A stretch of DNA of 64,000 bases from Desulfosporosinus sp. Sb-LF (GTDB lineage Bacteria > Bacillota > Desulfitobacteriia > Desulfitobacteriales > Desulfitobacteriaceae), in NCBI RefSeq assembly GCF_004766055.1, contig NZ_SPQR01000009.1:62001-126000 (forward strand). Reading direction: 5' to 3'. A program made the translations under genes and the position numbers. Each line of letters starts with the position of its first letter. Position 1 is the stretch's first letter. Below the pieces are notes generated by a model, which was not told the origin of the DNA, did no database searches, and worked only from the letters and a program-made list of their open reading frames with translations. Below are positions 7,916 through 16,738 of the stretch, one piece after another.

Positions 7916-9325
7916 GTGTCTGATATCTCAAATGATGCCCTATTAGAACGTGAAAAAGGCCTCAATAGGCAACTCGAAAAACGCCAACTTACCATGATTG
8001 CCATTGGTGGCGCAATTGGCACCGGGCTTTTCTTGGGAAGCGGTTTTGCCGTCAGTCTGGCCGGTCCAGGAGTCATTATCTCTTATATTCTGGGTGTTTT
8101 AATCACGTTAATTATGATGTATGCACTCTCCGAGATGACGGTGGTCCATCCAACCGCAGGTTCCTTCGGAGTGCTCGCCGAAATTTATATTAACCCTTGG
8201 GCTGGTTTTGTTGTTCGATATACATATTGGATTGCTCAAGTTATTGCCATCGGCGGAGAAGTTACTGCCGCCGCCACCTTTACAAAGTTTTGGTTCCCAG
8301 CGGTGCCTATGGTGGTATGGGTCATTATCTATTCGATCGCTCTCATTATCGTCAACCTTTCCTCGGTTAAGCATTTTGGCGAGATTGAATATTGGTTTGC
8401 TATGATCAAGGTATCTGCCATTGTTTTCTTTATTATTTTAGGGATCGGTTATATTTTTAATGGTTTTGGTCAACCGGCTCCGGGATTAAGCAATTTAACC
8501 GCCCATGGAGGCTTTTTGCCGAAGGGTTATAGCGGCGTCTTAAAGGCCATGCTGATTGTTATTTTCTCCTTCTACGGTATTGAAGTCATCGCCGTAACGG
8601 CCGGTGAAGCCAAGGACCCGGAAAAATCGATCCCTCAAGCTATGAAATCGATGCTCTTTCGTTTAAGCACGTTTTATATTCTGGCCATCGCACTGGTTGT
8701 GGCTATTGTTCCCTGGACTAAAGCCGGCCTGAGTGAAAGCCCCTTCGTTACGGTGTTCCGCTCCGTAGGAATACCCTATGCTGCAGGAATTATGAATTTC
8801 GTGGTTTTAACTGCGGCTTTGTCGTCGATGAATACCAACCTTTATTTAACCGGCCGAATGCTCTTTTCCCTTTCTCGAAGCGGACACGCTCCTAAAGTAT
8901 TCGGACAGTTAAGCAAGGAAGGTGGACCCCGTCATGCTGTGTTAGCTTCGACTCTTGGTCTCCTTCTCGCAGCTTTCCTTTCCGTTAAATTTCCGGATAC
9001 AGCGTATATGTATCTTTTTGGAGTGTCGATCTTTGGTGGAATCTTTGTATGGATTATGATCCTGGTAAGTATTTTACGTTTCCGGAAACTTCGTTCTGAG
9101 AAGGGTCTACCGCCCAGTCCCTTTAGAATGCCCCTATTTCCCATTTTGCCATGGATCGGGATTCTAGCCTTAGTCGCTATTCTCGTGGATTGCTTCTTTA
9201 TTCAACTCGAGTCAGCTTGGTACGCGGGGATACCCTGGATCATTTTCTTGACCTTAGCGTACTTTATTAGCAAAAAATCGAAGGACAAATCTCAACACAC
9301 CTCGAATCTAAAGCAAAACCTTTAA
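7916..9325 (+). CDS. Amino acid permease, APC superfamily (AAT family)
   Basis: Cytoplasmic-membrane amino-acid:proton symporter with about 12 hydrophobic segments in 469 residues. The N-terminal family signature is LNRQLEKRQLTMIAIGGAIGTGLFLGSG, continuing to GPGVIISYILG; the AGEAKDPEKSIPQAM loop between segments 6 and 7 is typical of AAT permeases. The start is GTG, with GGAGGAG five bases ahead. The T-box upstream with an apparent Trp specifier predicts tryptophan, or aromatic amino acids generally, as substrate; the family also moves GABA, proline, lysine and D-Ala. The gene probably shares its transcript with the racemase-family gene. Confidence 0.9.
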   Translation: MSDISNDALLEREKGLNRQLEKRQLTMIAIGGAIGTGLFLGSGFAVSLAGPGVIISYILGVLITLIMMYALSEMTVVHPTAGSFGVLAEIYINPWAGFVVRYTYWIAQVIAIGGEVTAAATFTKFWFPAVPMVVWVIIYSIALIIVNLSSVKHFGEIEYWFAMIKVSAIVFFIILGIGYIFNGFGQPAPGLSNLTAHGGFLPKGYSGVLKAMLIVIFSFYGIEVIAVTAGEAKDPEKSIPQAMKSMLFRLSTFYILAIALVVAIVPWTKAGLSESPFVTVFRSVGIPYAAGIMNFVVLTAALSSMNTNLYLTGRMLFSLSRSGHAPKVFGQLSKEGGPRHAVLASTLGLLLAAFLSVKFPDTAYMYLFGVSIFGGIFVWIMILVSILRFRKLRSEKGLPPSPFRMPLFPILPWIGILALVAILVDCFFIQLESAWYAGIPWIIFLTLAYFISKKSKDKSQHTSNLKQNL

Positions 9326-9377
9326 ACTCTTCATTTTAAGGCAAAGCAATAATAGCCTGAAAAAGGAGGAAGCTTTC

Positions 9378-10103
9378 TTGCATCGTGTCAAAGGAGGTTA
9401 CCCAAGTTACGGCCAATTGGCGGGGATTCTCATGCTCGGCTCAACCACTCCCCGAGCCCCCGGGGATTTAGGACATGCCCTAACGTTCGATTTTCCTGTT
9501 CGTTATGGATTCGCTCCGAACTTTCCGTTTTCGGATTTAGTTCTGGGGAAAAGCGATAATCTACCTTGGGTGATTGAGGCGGTTAACGATCTACAAAACC
9601 AAGGTTCACGGTTTGTCGCAGCCGATTGTGGCTTGTTCTCCGTGTTCCATCGAGAAATTAATGATCAATGCGATATTCCTTTCCTATCCAGTAGCCTAAT
9701 GATGATTCCTTTTCTTAAAGGGATCTATCCCGGGAAGAAACTTGGAGTCTTAACGGGAGATACAAGGATTTTGAGTGATCAACACCTTCGACCCGTGGGA
9801 GCCTGCTTAGAGGATGTCGTGATGGAGGGCTTGGAATCTAGTTCAGAATTCCAGCGAGTGGTCATTGACCATGAGGACAACTTAGACCTCGCTGCTTTAG
9901 AAAGGGATACTCTACAAGCCGGACTGCGCCTCATAAAAAAACACCCCGGGATCGGTGCTGTGATCCTAGAGTGTACGAACCTCAATACCTTTAAACAATC
10001 TCTTCAACAACAGCTTGGTCTGCCTGTCTATGACATGATAAGTCTTGTGAATTGGGTTGCCGATGGCTTTCTCTTCCGCACGTATGCAGAACGATTCATT
10101 TAG
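9378..10103 (+). CDS. Aspartate/glutamate/hydantoin racemase family protein
   Basis: A 241-residue member of the Asp/Glu racemase superfamily (cofactor-independent, two-cysteine racemases and related maleate isomerases and decarboxylases). The two expected catalytic cysteines appear as AADCGLFS and ILECTNL. It starts at TTG with AAGGAGGA seven bases before. It lies 52 bases behind the permease gene and is probably co-transcribed, so it may act on the imported amino acid or a derivative (inference). The exact reaction cannot be told, since family members differ widely in substrate. Confidence 0.75.
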   Translation: MHRVKGGYPSYGQLAGILMLGSTTPRAPGDLGHALTFDFPVRYGFAPNFPFSDLVLGKSDNLPWVIEAVNDLQNQGSRFVAADCGLFSVFHREINDQCDIPFLSSSLMMIPFLKGIYPGKKLGVLTGDTRILSDQHLRPVGACLEDVVMEGLESSSEFQRVVIDHEDNLDLAALERDTLQAGLRLIKKHPGIGAVILECTNLNTFKQSLQQQLGLPVYDMISLVNWVADGFLFRTYAERFI

Positions 10104-10130
10104 TTTGCCTCGTTGTATTTACACCTCAAA

Positions 10131-10418
10131 TTAACCACCCGCGACCGGGGTAACTAGAGTAATGCAACATGAAGGGGGCAACATCGTCTCAAGGTCTGTC
10201 GGGCGTTCTAAAATCCGTCCCGGCTCCCCTGGAGAAGGAGAAATAACCACAACCTGACTGCTTAGCATGTCCTGAACAATGGCTGGTCCTAAAATCTCTT
10301 CTAAACGATTGAAAAGCGTCTTTAGCCGGACTGCTTCTTCCGGAAACTCTAACTCATCCATTTTTCTCTTAACCATAAGTCGAGTTGCTCCAAGGTAACG
10401 AACTATAATTTTAGCCAT
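10131..10418 (-). CDS. MoaD/ThiS-like sulfur carrier protein
   Basis: Small ubiquitin-like protein of about 95 residues ending in TPVAGG. The C-terminal Gly-Gly is the thiocarboxylate-forming end of MoaD-type carriers in molybdopterin synthesis. The start is the ATG at 10418 with a weak AGAGAG site; a TTG six codons upstream is possible. It lies downstream of the aldehyde ferredoxin oxidoreductase gene on the same strand, behind a hairpin. A MoaD-like gene next to AOR is common where a dedicated pterin (tungsten) cofactor is needed. The middle is longer than in E. coli MoaD. Confidence 0.75.
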   Translation of the reverse strand: MAKIIVRYLGATRLMVKRKMDELEFPEEAVRLKTLFNRLEEILGPAIVQDMLSSQVVVISPSPGEPGRILERPTDLETMLPPSCCITLVTPVAGG

Positions 10419-10477
10419 AGGGTTACTCTCTTTCAATTAGGGTATGCCCATCAACTTGCGTTATGACCGCTGCTATT

Positions 10478-10512
10478 AAAAGAAGGATCGCTTTTGCGAC
10501 CCTTCTTTTTTT
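10478..10512 (-). terminator. Hairpin between AOR and MoaD-like genes
   Basis: AAAAGAAGGATCGC (10478-10491) pairs with GCGACCCTTCTTTT around TTTT, with one A/C mismatch. A-runs and T-runs flank both sides, so it can work in either direction. It may reduce read-through from the AOR gene into the MoaD-like gene. Confidence 0.6.
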
Positions 10513-10523
10513 AATGCTTAGCT

Positions 10524-12434
10524 TTAAAGCAAACCTTTGCTTTTTAAGTCAGCGGCTTCTTTTTCTAAGCCCAGTTCGCATAATTTCTCGAAGGTCGGTT
10601 TGCCCGTTGCTACATCCCAGTTCCTCGACAAGTAATATTCATCTAACATTGGTTCAAGTTCCACCACGCTTCCCGCTGAAGACCCGGAAGAGGATGGCAA
10701 GGGTTCCTCTGTAAACCGTGTGGGAAGGCGATCATCCTTACGGGATAAGCCTTCCCGAGTATTGAAGGCCCGTTCCAGATTAACCACTCGTTCACAGATT
10801 GTCTGAACTTCTGCACCATCAATATCCCAGCCTACAACGGCTTGCAGTAGTTTTGCGGCGGTATCAAAAGGGATCATTTCCATGTTCACTACGGTGTTCT
10901 TACACACCCCTAAACAATCGGAAAGAACACTCCACTCCTCATAATGTTTGACCACTCGGCCTTTACCCTCATACTTCAAGCGATAAGCAGCATCCGGTGA
11001 GCCGTAAAGACGTAACCCTTCCTCAGGATTCTCCGAGAATTCAAACGAGGGCTCCGAGCGTAAATGGTCTCCTCCCCGGCTAGCTAAAGCATATCCCAAA
11101 GCATAAGCTTTTAGGCCTCGAGGATCGGCCTGGAAGAATTCCAGCCCCTTGACATGAAAGGCATACTCCTCAGAGCCGCGGCCAATTTTCTCGGCAGCAG
11201 CTCTCACGCCATCCGCCAAAATATCCCCAAATCCCTCGCGATGGGTGATTTTCTCAATGAGAGTTAACACAGTCTCAGTGTTTCCCCAGCTTAAATCGAG
11301 ACCGTCTGCGTCCGCACGGTTGATAATCCCTCGTTGGTAGAGCTCCATGGCAAAAGAAATCACTTCCGACGTCGTAATCACATCTAACCCGTGACGGTTA
11401 CACAGATCCACTCCTTTAAGTGCGGAGGCAAGATCCTTCACCCCAACACGCGAAGAGAATCCAGCAAGGCCTTCAAATTCCGGGCCTTCACTTTTTAACC
11501 CTTTCCAGGGACCCTCCGTCACTTCATAAAAACGACTACAGGGAATAGTACATGAAAAACAGGATTTGGATTTGGTTTTATAGGTCTCAGCTAAGGCCTC
11601 CCCACTGATTTCCTCCGCCCAATCAAAGCGGCCCGTTTGGAAATGATGGGTTGCTAAACAGCCGGCCTCATTCAAAGCGTGTACCAGTTTCGTCGTACCC
11701 ATAAGTGCGCGGGTCGCATATTCCGGATGAGCGTAAATCGCTAAGTCCAGTTCTTTTACCAACGCTTCAAATTGTTGTGGGTGAGCAACACGAATCGTAC
11801 CCGTGCCACGAACAGCGATGGCTTTGAGATTTTTGGAACCCATGAGAGTTCCCATTCCGGTTCGTGCGGCAGCCCTTACCAAATTATTAAAGAGACCGGC
11901 AAATTTAACGCCATTTTCTGCAGCCGGACCGATCGTAGAGATCTGAACTCTTGAATCCCCGAGTTCGTTTAAAATCTCCTGATGAGTCGCCCATATATCC
12001 TTACCCCAGAGATGCTCCGCCGGTCGTAATTCCACGTTTTCCCGGGTGATCAAAAGATAGACCGGGTGAGGTGCCTTCCCTTCGATAATCACTTGATCAT
12101 AACCCGCAAATTTGAGTTCCGGTCCAAAAAAACCGCCCGAGTTCGAATCCCCTAAGATCCCCGTCTGAGGAGACATACCACTCACATTAAAACGGGCAGC
12201 ACCCGACAGCATTGTCCCCACCAAGGGGCCTACGCCAAAAAAGAGCTTATTTTTGGGGTCTAATCCATCGAGATGCGGAGGAATTTCATCATAAAGATGG
12301 CGCATATTGATGCCGCGTCCTCCTATATAGTTCCTAACCTTTGTTTCATCCGTTAACTCATAGGAAATCTTCCCTGACGTCAAATCCACCCGTAATACTT
12401 TACCGGCGTAACCGCCAGCCATCCGATCGGACAT
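10524..12434 (-). CDS. aor: Aldehyde:ferredoxin oxidoreductase (tungsten/molybdenum)
   Basis: Catalytic subunit that oxidises aldehydes to carboxylic acids (or reduces acids) with a bis-pterin W or Mo centre and one [4Fe-4S] cluster. About 636 residues, normal for the family. It begins GGYAGKVLRVDLTSGKI, carries the pterin-binding block GMGTLMGSKNLKAIAVRG (about 203-220), the cluster cysteines CFSCTIPC and, much later, CLGVCKN. The start is probably the ATG at 12434 (GGAGG six bases ahead); an in-frame ATG two codons earlier is equally open. It follows the Fe-S subunit gene after 12 bases, so the two form an AorA/AorB-like pair. Substrate unknown; amino-acid-derived aldehydes are a fair guess. 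Confidence 0.9.
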   Translation of the reverse strand: MSDRMAGGYAGKVLRVDLTSGKISYELTDETKVRNYIGGRGINMRHLYDEIPPHLDGLDPKNKLFFGVGPLVGTMLSGAARFNVSGMSPQTGILGDSNSGGFFGPELKFAGYDQVIIEGKAPHPVYLLITRENVELRPAEHLWGKDIWATHQEILNELGDSRVQISTIGPAAENGVKFAGLFNNLVRAAARTGMGTLMGSKNLKAIAVRGTGTIRVAHPQQFEALVKELDLAIYAHPEYATRALMGTTKLVHALNEAGCLATHHFQTGRFDWAEEISGEALAETYKTKSKSCFSCTIPCSRFYEVTEGPWKGLKSEGPEFEGLAGFSSRVGVKDLASALKGVDLCNRHGLDVITTSEVISFAMELYQRGIINRADADGLDLSWGNTETVLTLIEKITHREGFGDILADGVRAAAEKIGRGSEEYAFHVKGLEFFQADPRGLKAYALGYALASRGGDHLRSEPSFEFSENPEEGLRLYGSPDAAYRLKYEGKGRVVKHYEEWSVLSDCLGVCKNTVVNMEMIPFDTAAKLLQAVVGWDIDGAEVQTICERVVNLERAFNTREGLSRKDDRLPTRFTEEPLPSSSGSSAGSVVELEPMLDEYYLSRNWDVATGKPTFEKLCELGLEKEAADLKSKGLL

Positions 12435-12446
12435 GTCCATCCTCCT

Positions 12447-13229
12447 CTACTTGATCGCTGCTCTTGCCCCGCCTTTAATCGGAGCCTCTCCAGCTCGGCC
12501 AAAGGTCAAGGCTCCCGTAGCACACCGTTCGACACACTGAGGGTTACCGCCGCATAAGTCACAGAACATTGGCTGTTTGCTCAAAGGGTGAACCTGCACA
12601 GCCTTGAAGGCACACGCTTTTTGACACGCCAAACAGCCGGTACATTGGTCCTTATCGAGGACAATAGCTTTAGTCTGAGGATCTCTGGATAAAGCCCCAA
12701 TCGGACAAGCCTCTAAACAACGGGCTGTACCGCATTGACGACAGATCCGGGGTATATCTAAACCGTTCGCCTCATCTTTATCAATTCGCACACGCGATTC
12801 ATCAACACTAAAACCTTCTGTATGTTTGAAGCTGCAGGTCATTTCGCACGTCCGGCAACCCGAGCACACTTTTTCATTCACTAGAATACGAGGAAAGGGC
12901 TTGTCCTCGCTAGACTCGTTAGTTTTACTCGACTCGTTAGTTTTGTTAGTTTCACTACTTTCATTAACTCGTTCAATACGATATATCACTAACCCATTCG
13001 GATCTGGACAACACATCCGAGATGTACTCGGCAACCAATCATTTTCCTCAACGATATTCCGTTGTTTTGCGGGCAACATAGGAAGTATGCTGGCTAAGGC
13101 CCAAATACACATATGTTTCCCTTCAGGGATGATGAGCCGACCTCCTTTAACTTCACAATAGTCCCCTATAACCATTGGCAAATCACAAAAGCCGCGGATT
13201 TCTTCAACAACAATCCGTAAATCGTACAA
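12447..13229 (-). CDS. Four-cluster Fe-S electron-transfer subunit with N-terminal TIGR04076-like domain
   Basis: Partner of the aldehyde oxidoreductase, moving electrons to or from its cluster. The C-terminal part has four ferredoxin-type cysteine sets, CSGCRTCEMTC, CRQCGTARCLEACP, CTGCLACQKAC and CDLCGGNPQCVERC, the pattern of DmsB/HycB-type proteins. The first ~88 residues are unlike ferredoxin: they begin YDLRIVVEEIRGFC and contain CEVKGGRLIIPEG, HMCIWALASILP and CCPDPNGLVIYRI, which resembles the TIGR04076 family of unknown role. The two parts are joined by a linker rich in Asn, Ser, Glu, Thr and Lys, built from short repeats. The start is TTG behind GGTGGAGG. Confidence 0.82.
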   Translation of the reverse strand: MYDLRIVVEEIRGFCDLPMVIGDYCEVKGGRLIIPEGKHMCIWALASILPMLPAKQRNIVEENDWLPSTSRMCCPDPNGLVIYRIERVNESSETNKTNESSKTNESSEDKPFPRILVNEKVCSGCRTCEMTCSFKHTEGFSVDESRVRIDKDEANGLDIPRICRQCGTARCLEACPIGALSRDPQTKAIVLDKDQCTGCLACQKACAFKAVQVHPLSKQPMFCDLCGGNPQCVERCATGALTFGRAGEAPIKGGARAAIK

Positions 13230-13350
13230 GACGCCTCCACCTTTCTCCTAACAACTGCCATCGATTCTGGCTCTAAGCAGCTAATTCTTTTCTATTGTGT
13301 CTATTATAACAAATGATCTTGTCCTAAAATACTACTATAATAACTATAGT

Positions 13351-13388
13351 AAATAGACAGAGGACAGTTTCCTGCCCCCTGTCTATTT
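13351..13388 (-). terminator. Terminator of the GlnQPH-type operon
   Basis: AAATAGACAG (13351-13360) pairs with CTGTCTATTT (13379-13388). It overlaps the stop codon of the ATPase gene and has an AT-rich run after it on the minus strand. Confidence 0.5.
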
Positions 13389-14109
13389 AGAGTATTTTAC
13401 TTAAGAATAATTGAGTCCGTTCTTCTTGAGGATGACTAAAGATCTGTTCTGGTGTTCCTTGCTCAACAACCCGGCCTTCATCTAAAAAGAGAACGCGATC
13501 CCCAACCTCGCGCGCAAACCCCATTTCGTGGGTAACTACAACCATCGTCATCCCTTCTCTGGCCAAATCTTTCATGACCGCCAAAACCTCTCCGACCATT
13601 TCAGGGTCGAGTGCTGAAGTTGGTTCATCAAAAAGCATGACAATTGGGTTCATAGCTAAGGCCCGAGCAATCGCAACCCGCTGTTGCTGCCCGCCGGATA
13701 GTTGTTCCGGATATGCCTTGTCCTTATCGTTAAGCCCAACTTTATTCAAAAGCTCATAGGCTTTCTTTTCTGCTTCTTCCCTACTTTTCTTAAGGACCTG
13801 TATCTGTCCAATGGTTATATTCTCAAGGACGGTCAGATGTTGAAATAAATTAAAACGTTGAAAGACCATCCCAACTTCCTTACGAACCAAACTCAGGTTA
13901 GCTTTATTGTGGGTGATTTCGATTTCATTAACAAAGATTTCGCCCTTAGAAACGCTTTCCAGACCGTTCATACAGCGTAAAAATGTGCTTTTTCCCGAAC
14001 CCGAAGGACCGATAACAACCACCACTTCCTGTGGTGCGATTTCCACGGAGATCTCCTTGAGTACTTCATGGTGGCCAAAATACTTTGTAATGTTTTTAAC
14101 GCTGATCAA
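13387..14109 (-). CDS. glnQ: Polar amino acid ABC transporter ATP-binding protein
   Basis: Cytoplasmic ATPase of a GlnQ/HisP-type importer, 240 residues. Walker A is GPSGSGKST (32-40), signature [17 protein letters not shown], Walker [17 protein letters not shown], and the switch His is in [10 protein letters not shown]. The [11 protein letters not shown] stretch and length are typical of the PAAT group. It overlaps the permease gene by 14 bases and is the last gene of the three-gene set. Substrate is probably glutamine, glutamate or another polar amino acid; the symbol is by family only. Confidence 0.9.
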   Translation of the reverse strand: MISVKNITKYFGHHEVLKEISVEIAPQEVVVVIGPSGSGKSTFLRCMNGLESVSKGEIFVNEIEITHNKANLSLVRKEVGMVFQRFNLFQHLTVLENITIGQIQVLKKSREEAEKKAYELLNKVGLNDKDKAYPEQLSGGQQQRVAIARALAMNPIVMLFDEPTSALDPEMVGEVLAVMKDLAREGMTMVVVTHEMGFAREVGDRVLFLDEGRVVEQGTPEQIFSHPQEERTQLFLSKIL

Positions 14110-14770
14110 CTTGCCACCTACTTTCGATATAACTGGAAAGCGCTGTCAAACTAAGGATAATCACCAGATAGACGATCGCAATCGCAGTCCAGATTTGCAA
14201 GCCCGCGAAGTTAACAGAAATAATCATCTGTCCCCGCCTCGTCAGTTCAGCGACCGAAATTGCGGAAAGTAAGGAGGTATCCTTAATGGTTTGAATAAAC
14301 TGGTTAACCAAGGGAGGCACCATTCGTTTAAAGGCTTGCGGGAGAATAATGAAACGCATCGTTTGAAAATTGGTCATACCAATGCTCATCGCCGCTTCTG
14401 TCTGACCTCGATCAATTGATAAGATTCCTGCACGGATAATTTCCGTAATGTAAGCCCCTTCGTTGAGGGCTAAAGCTGTAATCCCTGCTATAATCACATA
14501 ATTGTTTCCAAACCAGACTTGGAGAGGGAACACGGAAGGTAAGGCAAAATAGATATAAAAAATGAGAACAAGAAGAGGTAAGCCCCTAAAAATATGGACA
14601 TACCCTTGCCCAATTCTCCGAAGGATGGAGACTGACGATAATTTAAATAGAGCAAAAGCTAAACCTAAGATTGTTGCAAAAAAGACGGCAGCAATTGAGT
14701 AGAGGATTGTCAGTTTAGCGCCTTCAAGAAGTTGGGGCATGGCATCCATAATAATCGGCCAAAAGTTCAT
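14096..14770 (-). CDS. glnP: Polar amino acid ABC transporter permease
   Basis: Membrane subunit of the importer, about 224 residues with around five hydrophobic segments. It has the PAAT family blocks [32 protein letters not shown] and the ATPase-contact loop [22 protein letters not shown]. The start is taken at the ATG at 14770; an upstream ATG (14788) has no better ribosome site. It lies between the binding-protein gene and the ATPase gene. Confidence 0.88.
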   Translation of the reverse strand: MNFWPIIMDAMPQLLEGAKLTILYSIAAVFFATILGLAFALFKLSSVSILRRIGQGYVHIFRGLPLLVLIFYIYFALPSVFPLQVWFGNNYVIIAGITALALNEGAYITEIIRAGILSIDRGQTEAAMSIGMTNFQTMRFIILPQAFKRMVPPLVNQFIQTIKDTSLLSAISVAELTRRGQMIISVNFAGLQIWTAIAIVYLVIILSLTALSSYIESRWQVDQR

Positions 14771-14856
14771 CCTTTCACCTCTCCTCAAAATTCAATAAAG
14801 TTAAAGAGCGCAGCCTGGGGCTGCGCTCATGCAAATAAATCACTAAACCCTTACAC

Positions 14857-15672
14857 TTACTTTTGAGTGACTAACCCATAATTGTCTTTGAAATATTTAT
14901 GATAGATTTTCTCATACTCGCCGCTTTTGATAATTTTATCAAAACCCTCATTGATCTTGTCTACGAGTTTAGCATCCTTCTTCGTCACAGCAATACCATA
15001 ATCTTCACCGGTTAAAAGGCTCCCGACGACTTTTACGTTATCATGACCTGTATTAATGTAGTTCTGGTGAACGGGATTATCAAAAATGACAGCATCCGCA
15101 CCCGCGTTTTGCAATTCACGATAAGCCTCGTCAATGTTATTGAAACGTTTAACGGTCACGCCTTGCTCTTTGCTCATCATGAGATCTCCAGTGGTGCCTA
15201 GCTTTACAGCCACTGTTTTTCCCTTCAGATCTGGTACTCCTGTAATCGTACTATCCTTTTTAACGAGTAAGGAAAGTCCTGATTTATAATAAGGTTTGGA
15301 GAAATTAACCTGCTGAGCGCGTTCCGGTTTAATCGTAATCCCGGCAACCGCTACATCAAGTGATCCTGTTTGAATGGCCGGAATCAACCCTTGAAAGTCC
15401 ATGGTTTTAATATCTCCATCGATTTTAAGGTTGGCTTCTTTGGCAATCGCCGTAATGATGTCAATATCGAAACCTGTGACTTTACCGTTTTCCATCTGCT
15501 CAAAGGGTGGGAAAGTGACGTCCGCTCCAAGTTTAATCGATTGGGCAGTTGCTGCCCCTGTGCTCGTTCCACCCGCAGTAGAAGAATCAGCGGGTGGTTT
15601 TGCTGCACCACACCCTGTTAACAATAACCCTAAAACTAAAGTACTCGCGACCAATGAACTCAATTTACGCAA
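14857..15672 (-). CDS. glnH: Polar amino acid ABC transporter substrate-binding lipoprotein
   Basis: Extracytoplasmic binding protein with a type 2 periplasmic-binding fold (SBP_bac_3). The start is probably the TTG at 15672, eight bases after GGAGG. It gives the signal peptide RKLSSLVASTLVLGLLLTGC with lipobox LTGC; an upstream in-frame start would bury the signal. The mature protein shows the family blocks ADVTFPPFEQMENGKVTGFD and IQTGSLDVAVAGITIKPERA. A long Ala/Gly/Ser/Thr tether follows the lipidated Cys. First gene of the operon. Confidence 0.88.
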   Translation of the reverse strand: MRKLSSLVASTLVLGLLLTGCGAAKPPADSSTAGGTSTGAATAQSIKLGADVTFPPFEQMENGKVTGFDIDIITAIAKEANLKIDGDIKTMDFQGLIPAIQTGSLDVAVAGITIKPERAQQVNFSKPYYKSGLSLLVKKDSTITGVPDLKGKTVAVKLGTTGDLMMSKEQGVTVKRFNNIDEAYRELQNAGADAVIFDNPVHQNYINTGHDNVKVVGSLLTGEDYGIAVTKKDAKLVDKINEGFDKIIKSGEYEKIYHKYFKDNYGLVTQK

Positions 15673-15831
15673 ATCCAATACCTCCTCAATACTATTTTTA
15701 GTATTCTCTGCTTTTCTCTGAAAATATTCCTTAAATACCAATCTTCTATATTCGACAGGGATAAGACGAATTCCTCCGTTCTAGGTTAGGAATACAGAAT
15801 TATTTTAGAAAGACCTTCATGCGATATCCGC

Positions 15832-16692
15832 CTAACTGACCTCGGAACGCTTAAGAAAGCGCAAATCATCCCAACGCTTTTTAGCGACATCTATGTCCTC
15901 GATACACCTGACACCTTCTTGGTACCAATTTCGCAAGATCCCCAAGACATAACCCATCTGGCGATTGTCAGCAGCAACTGCACATCGCAGCGCTTCCATC
16001 AAAAGATCCCCCGTATATCCAAGTCTAACAAAGCGATCTAATCCCTCCTTCTCGTACGGAGTCAATGGGTGCCCCACTTCTTCCATCCAACAGATAGCGA
16101 ATTCAAGCTGTTCTTCGTTACCCCGTTGATCGTTATCCGTTATATCGTTATTTTCGTTGTTATATTGACGATTTAATGAATGATGGTTTAACGGATAACG
16201 TGGTAACTCGTTATCTCTTACAGAGATAACGTTTTCAGGAACATCCTGTCTAGGGAAGACTACGTCTTCCCTAGACTTAAGAGCACGTTGACTCAGTGAG
16301 ACAGAATCTGTCTCACTGCTTGTCCCGAAACTAGTCCCAGAGCCTGTCCCACAATCTATCCCAGGACTTGTCGCTAAGCTTGTCCCCTCATCAATGTCTG
16401 GCCAAAGTCCAACGACTAATAACTTCCCATCCCGTTCAATATGCAACACACCGAGCTCTACCAACTTATTCCTAGCCCTTTCAAACGTTTTTCGTTCATG
16501 AATTCCAGCGACTGTACGCCATTCTTCAGCCGTGAGCCTGACTGTCTTGGTTCCCGATTTCTCCTGGGATCCTAACTGCTGTTGAACCATACGTTTCAAT
16601 TCAATGACCGCGATCAGCGCTACTCCACTAGCCCCCACTTGACTTCCTAAGGACAACTGTAAAAATCGTTCTATTCCAGCCCATGCTTGCAT
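15832..16692 (-). CDS. DnaD-domain replication protein (phage/plasmid type)
   Basis: A 286-residue protein with an N-terminal winged-helix part: VRLTAEEWRTVAGIHERKTF resembles phage replication-initiator DNA-binding domains. The C-terminal part, DRFVRLGYTGDLLMEALRCA with YVLGILRNWYQEGVRCIEDI, fits the DnaD/DnaB_2 helicase-loader domain. The middle (about residues 105-195) is a low-complexity Gly/Ser/Thr then Asn/Asp-rich linker. The DNA of that linker holds many inverted repeats and CGTTAT motifs, as in initiator genes that contain their own origin. It is followed by no terminase, capsid or integrase gene, so it is a remnant or a minimal replicon. It is downstream of an XRE regulator on the same strand. 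Confidence 0.78.
   Translation of the reverse strand: MQAWAGIERFLQLSLGSQVGASGVALIAVIELKRMVQQQLGSQEKSGTKTVRLTAEEWRTVAGIHERKTFERARNKLVELGVLHIERDGKLLVVGLWPDIDEGTSLATSPGIDCGTGSGTSFGTSSETDSVSLSQRALKSREDVVFPRQDVPENVISVRDNELPRYPLNHHSLNRQYNNENNDITDNDQRGNEEQLEFAICWMEEVGHPLTPYEKEGLDRFVRLGYTGDLLMEALRCAVAADNRQMGYVLGILRNWYQEGVRCIEDIDVAKKRWDDLRFLKRSEVS
16116..16318. repeat. Iteron-like repeats and palindromes inside the DnaD-type gene (candidate origin)
   Basis: Between 16116 and 16161 the plus strand has six CGTT(A/G) motifs: CGTTACC, CGTTGAT, CGTTATC, CGTTATA, CGTTATT and CGTTGTT, at about 7-10-base steps. CGTTATCCGTTA (16131-16142) recurs inverted at 16189-16200. CGTTATCTC (16209) pairs with GAGATAACG (16223). 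GTCTAGGGAAGAC (16248) pairs with GTCTTCCCTAGAC (16264). CAGTGAGACAGA (16294) pairs with TCTGTCTCACTG (16307). The layout recalls lambda ori, which lies within the O initiator gene. Confidence 0.5.
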
Positions 16693-16738
16693 ATCCCCTG
16701 CCCCTTTCTACATTCAACGTCTCCCCATAATCCGCAGC

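Noticed and set aside
9378-10103. Calling the racemase-family protein glutamate racemase (murI)
   Set aside because: Both cysteines are present, but the surrounding motifs are not those of MurI, and the context is amino-acid transport and not wall synthesis.
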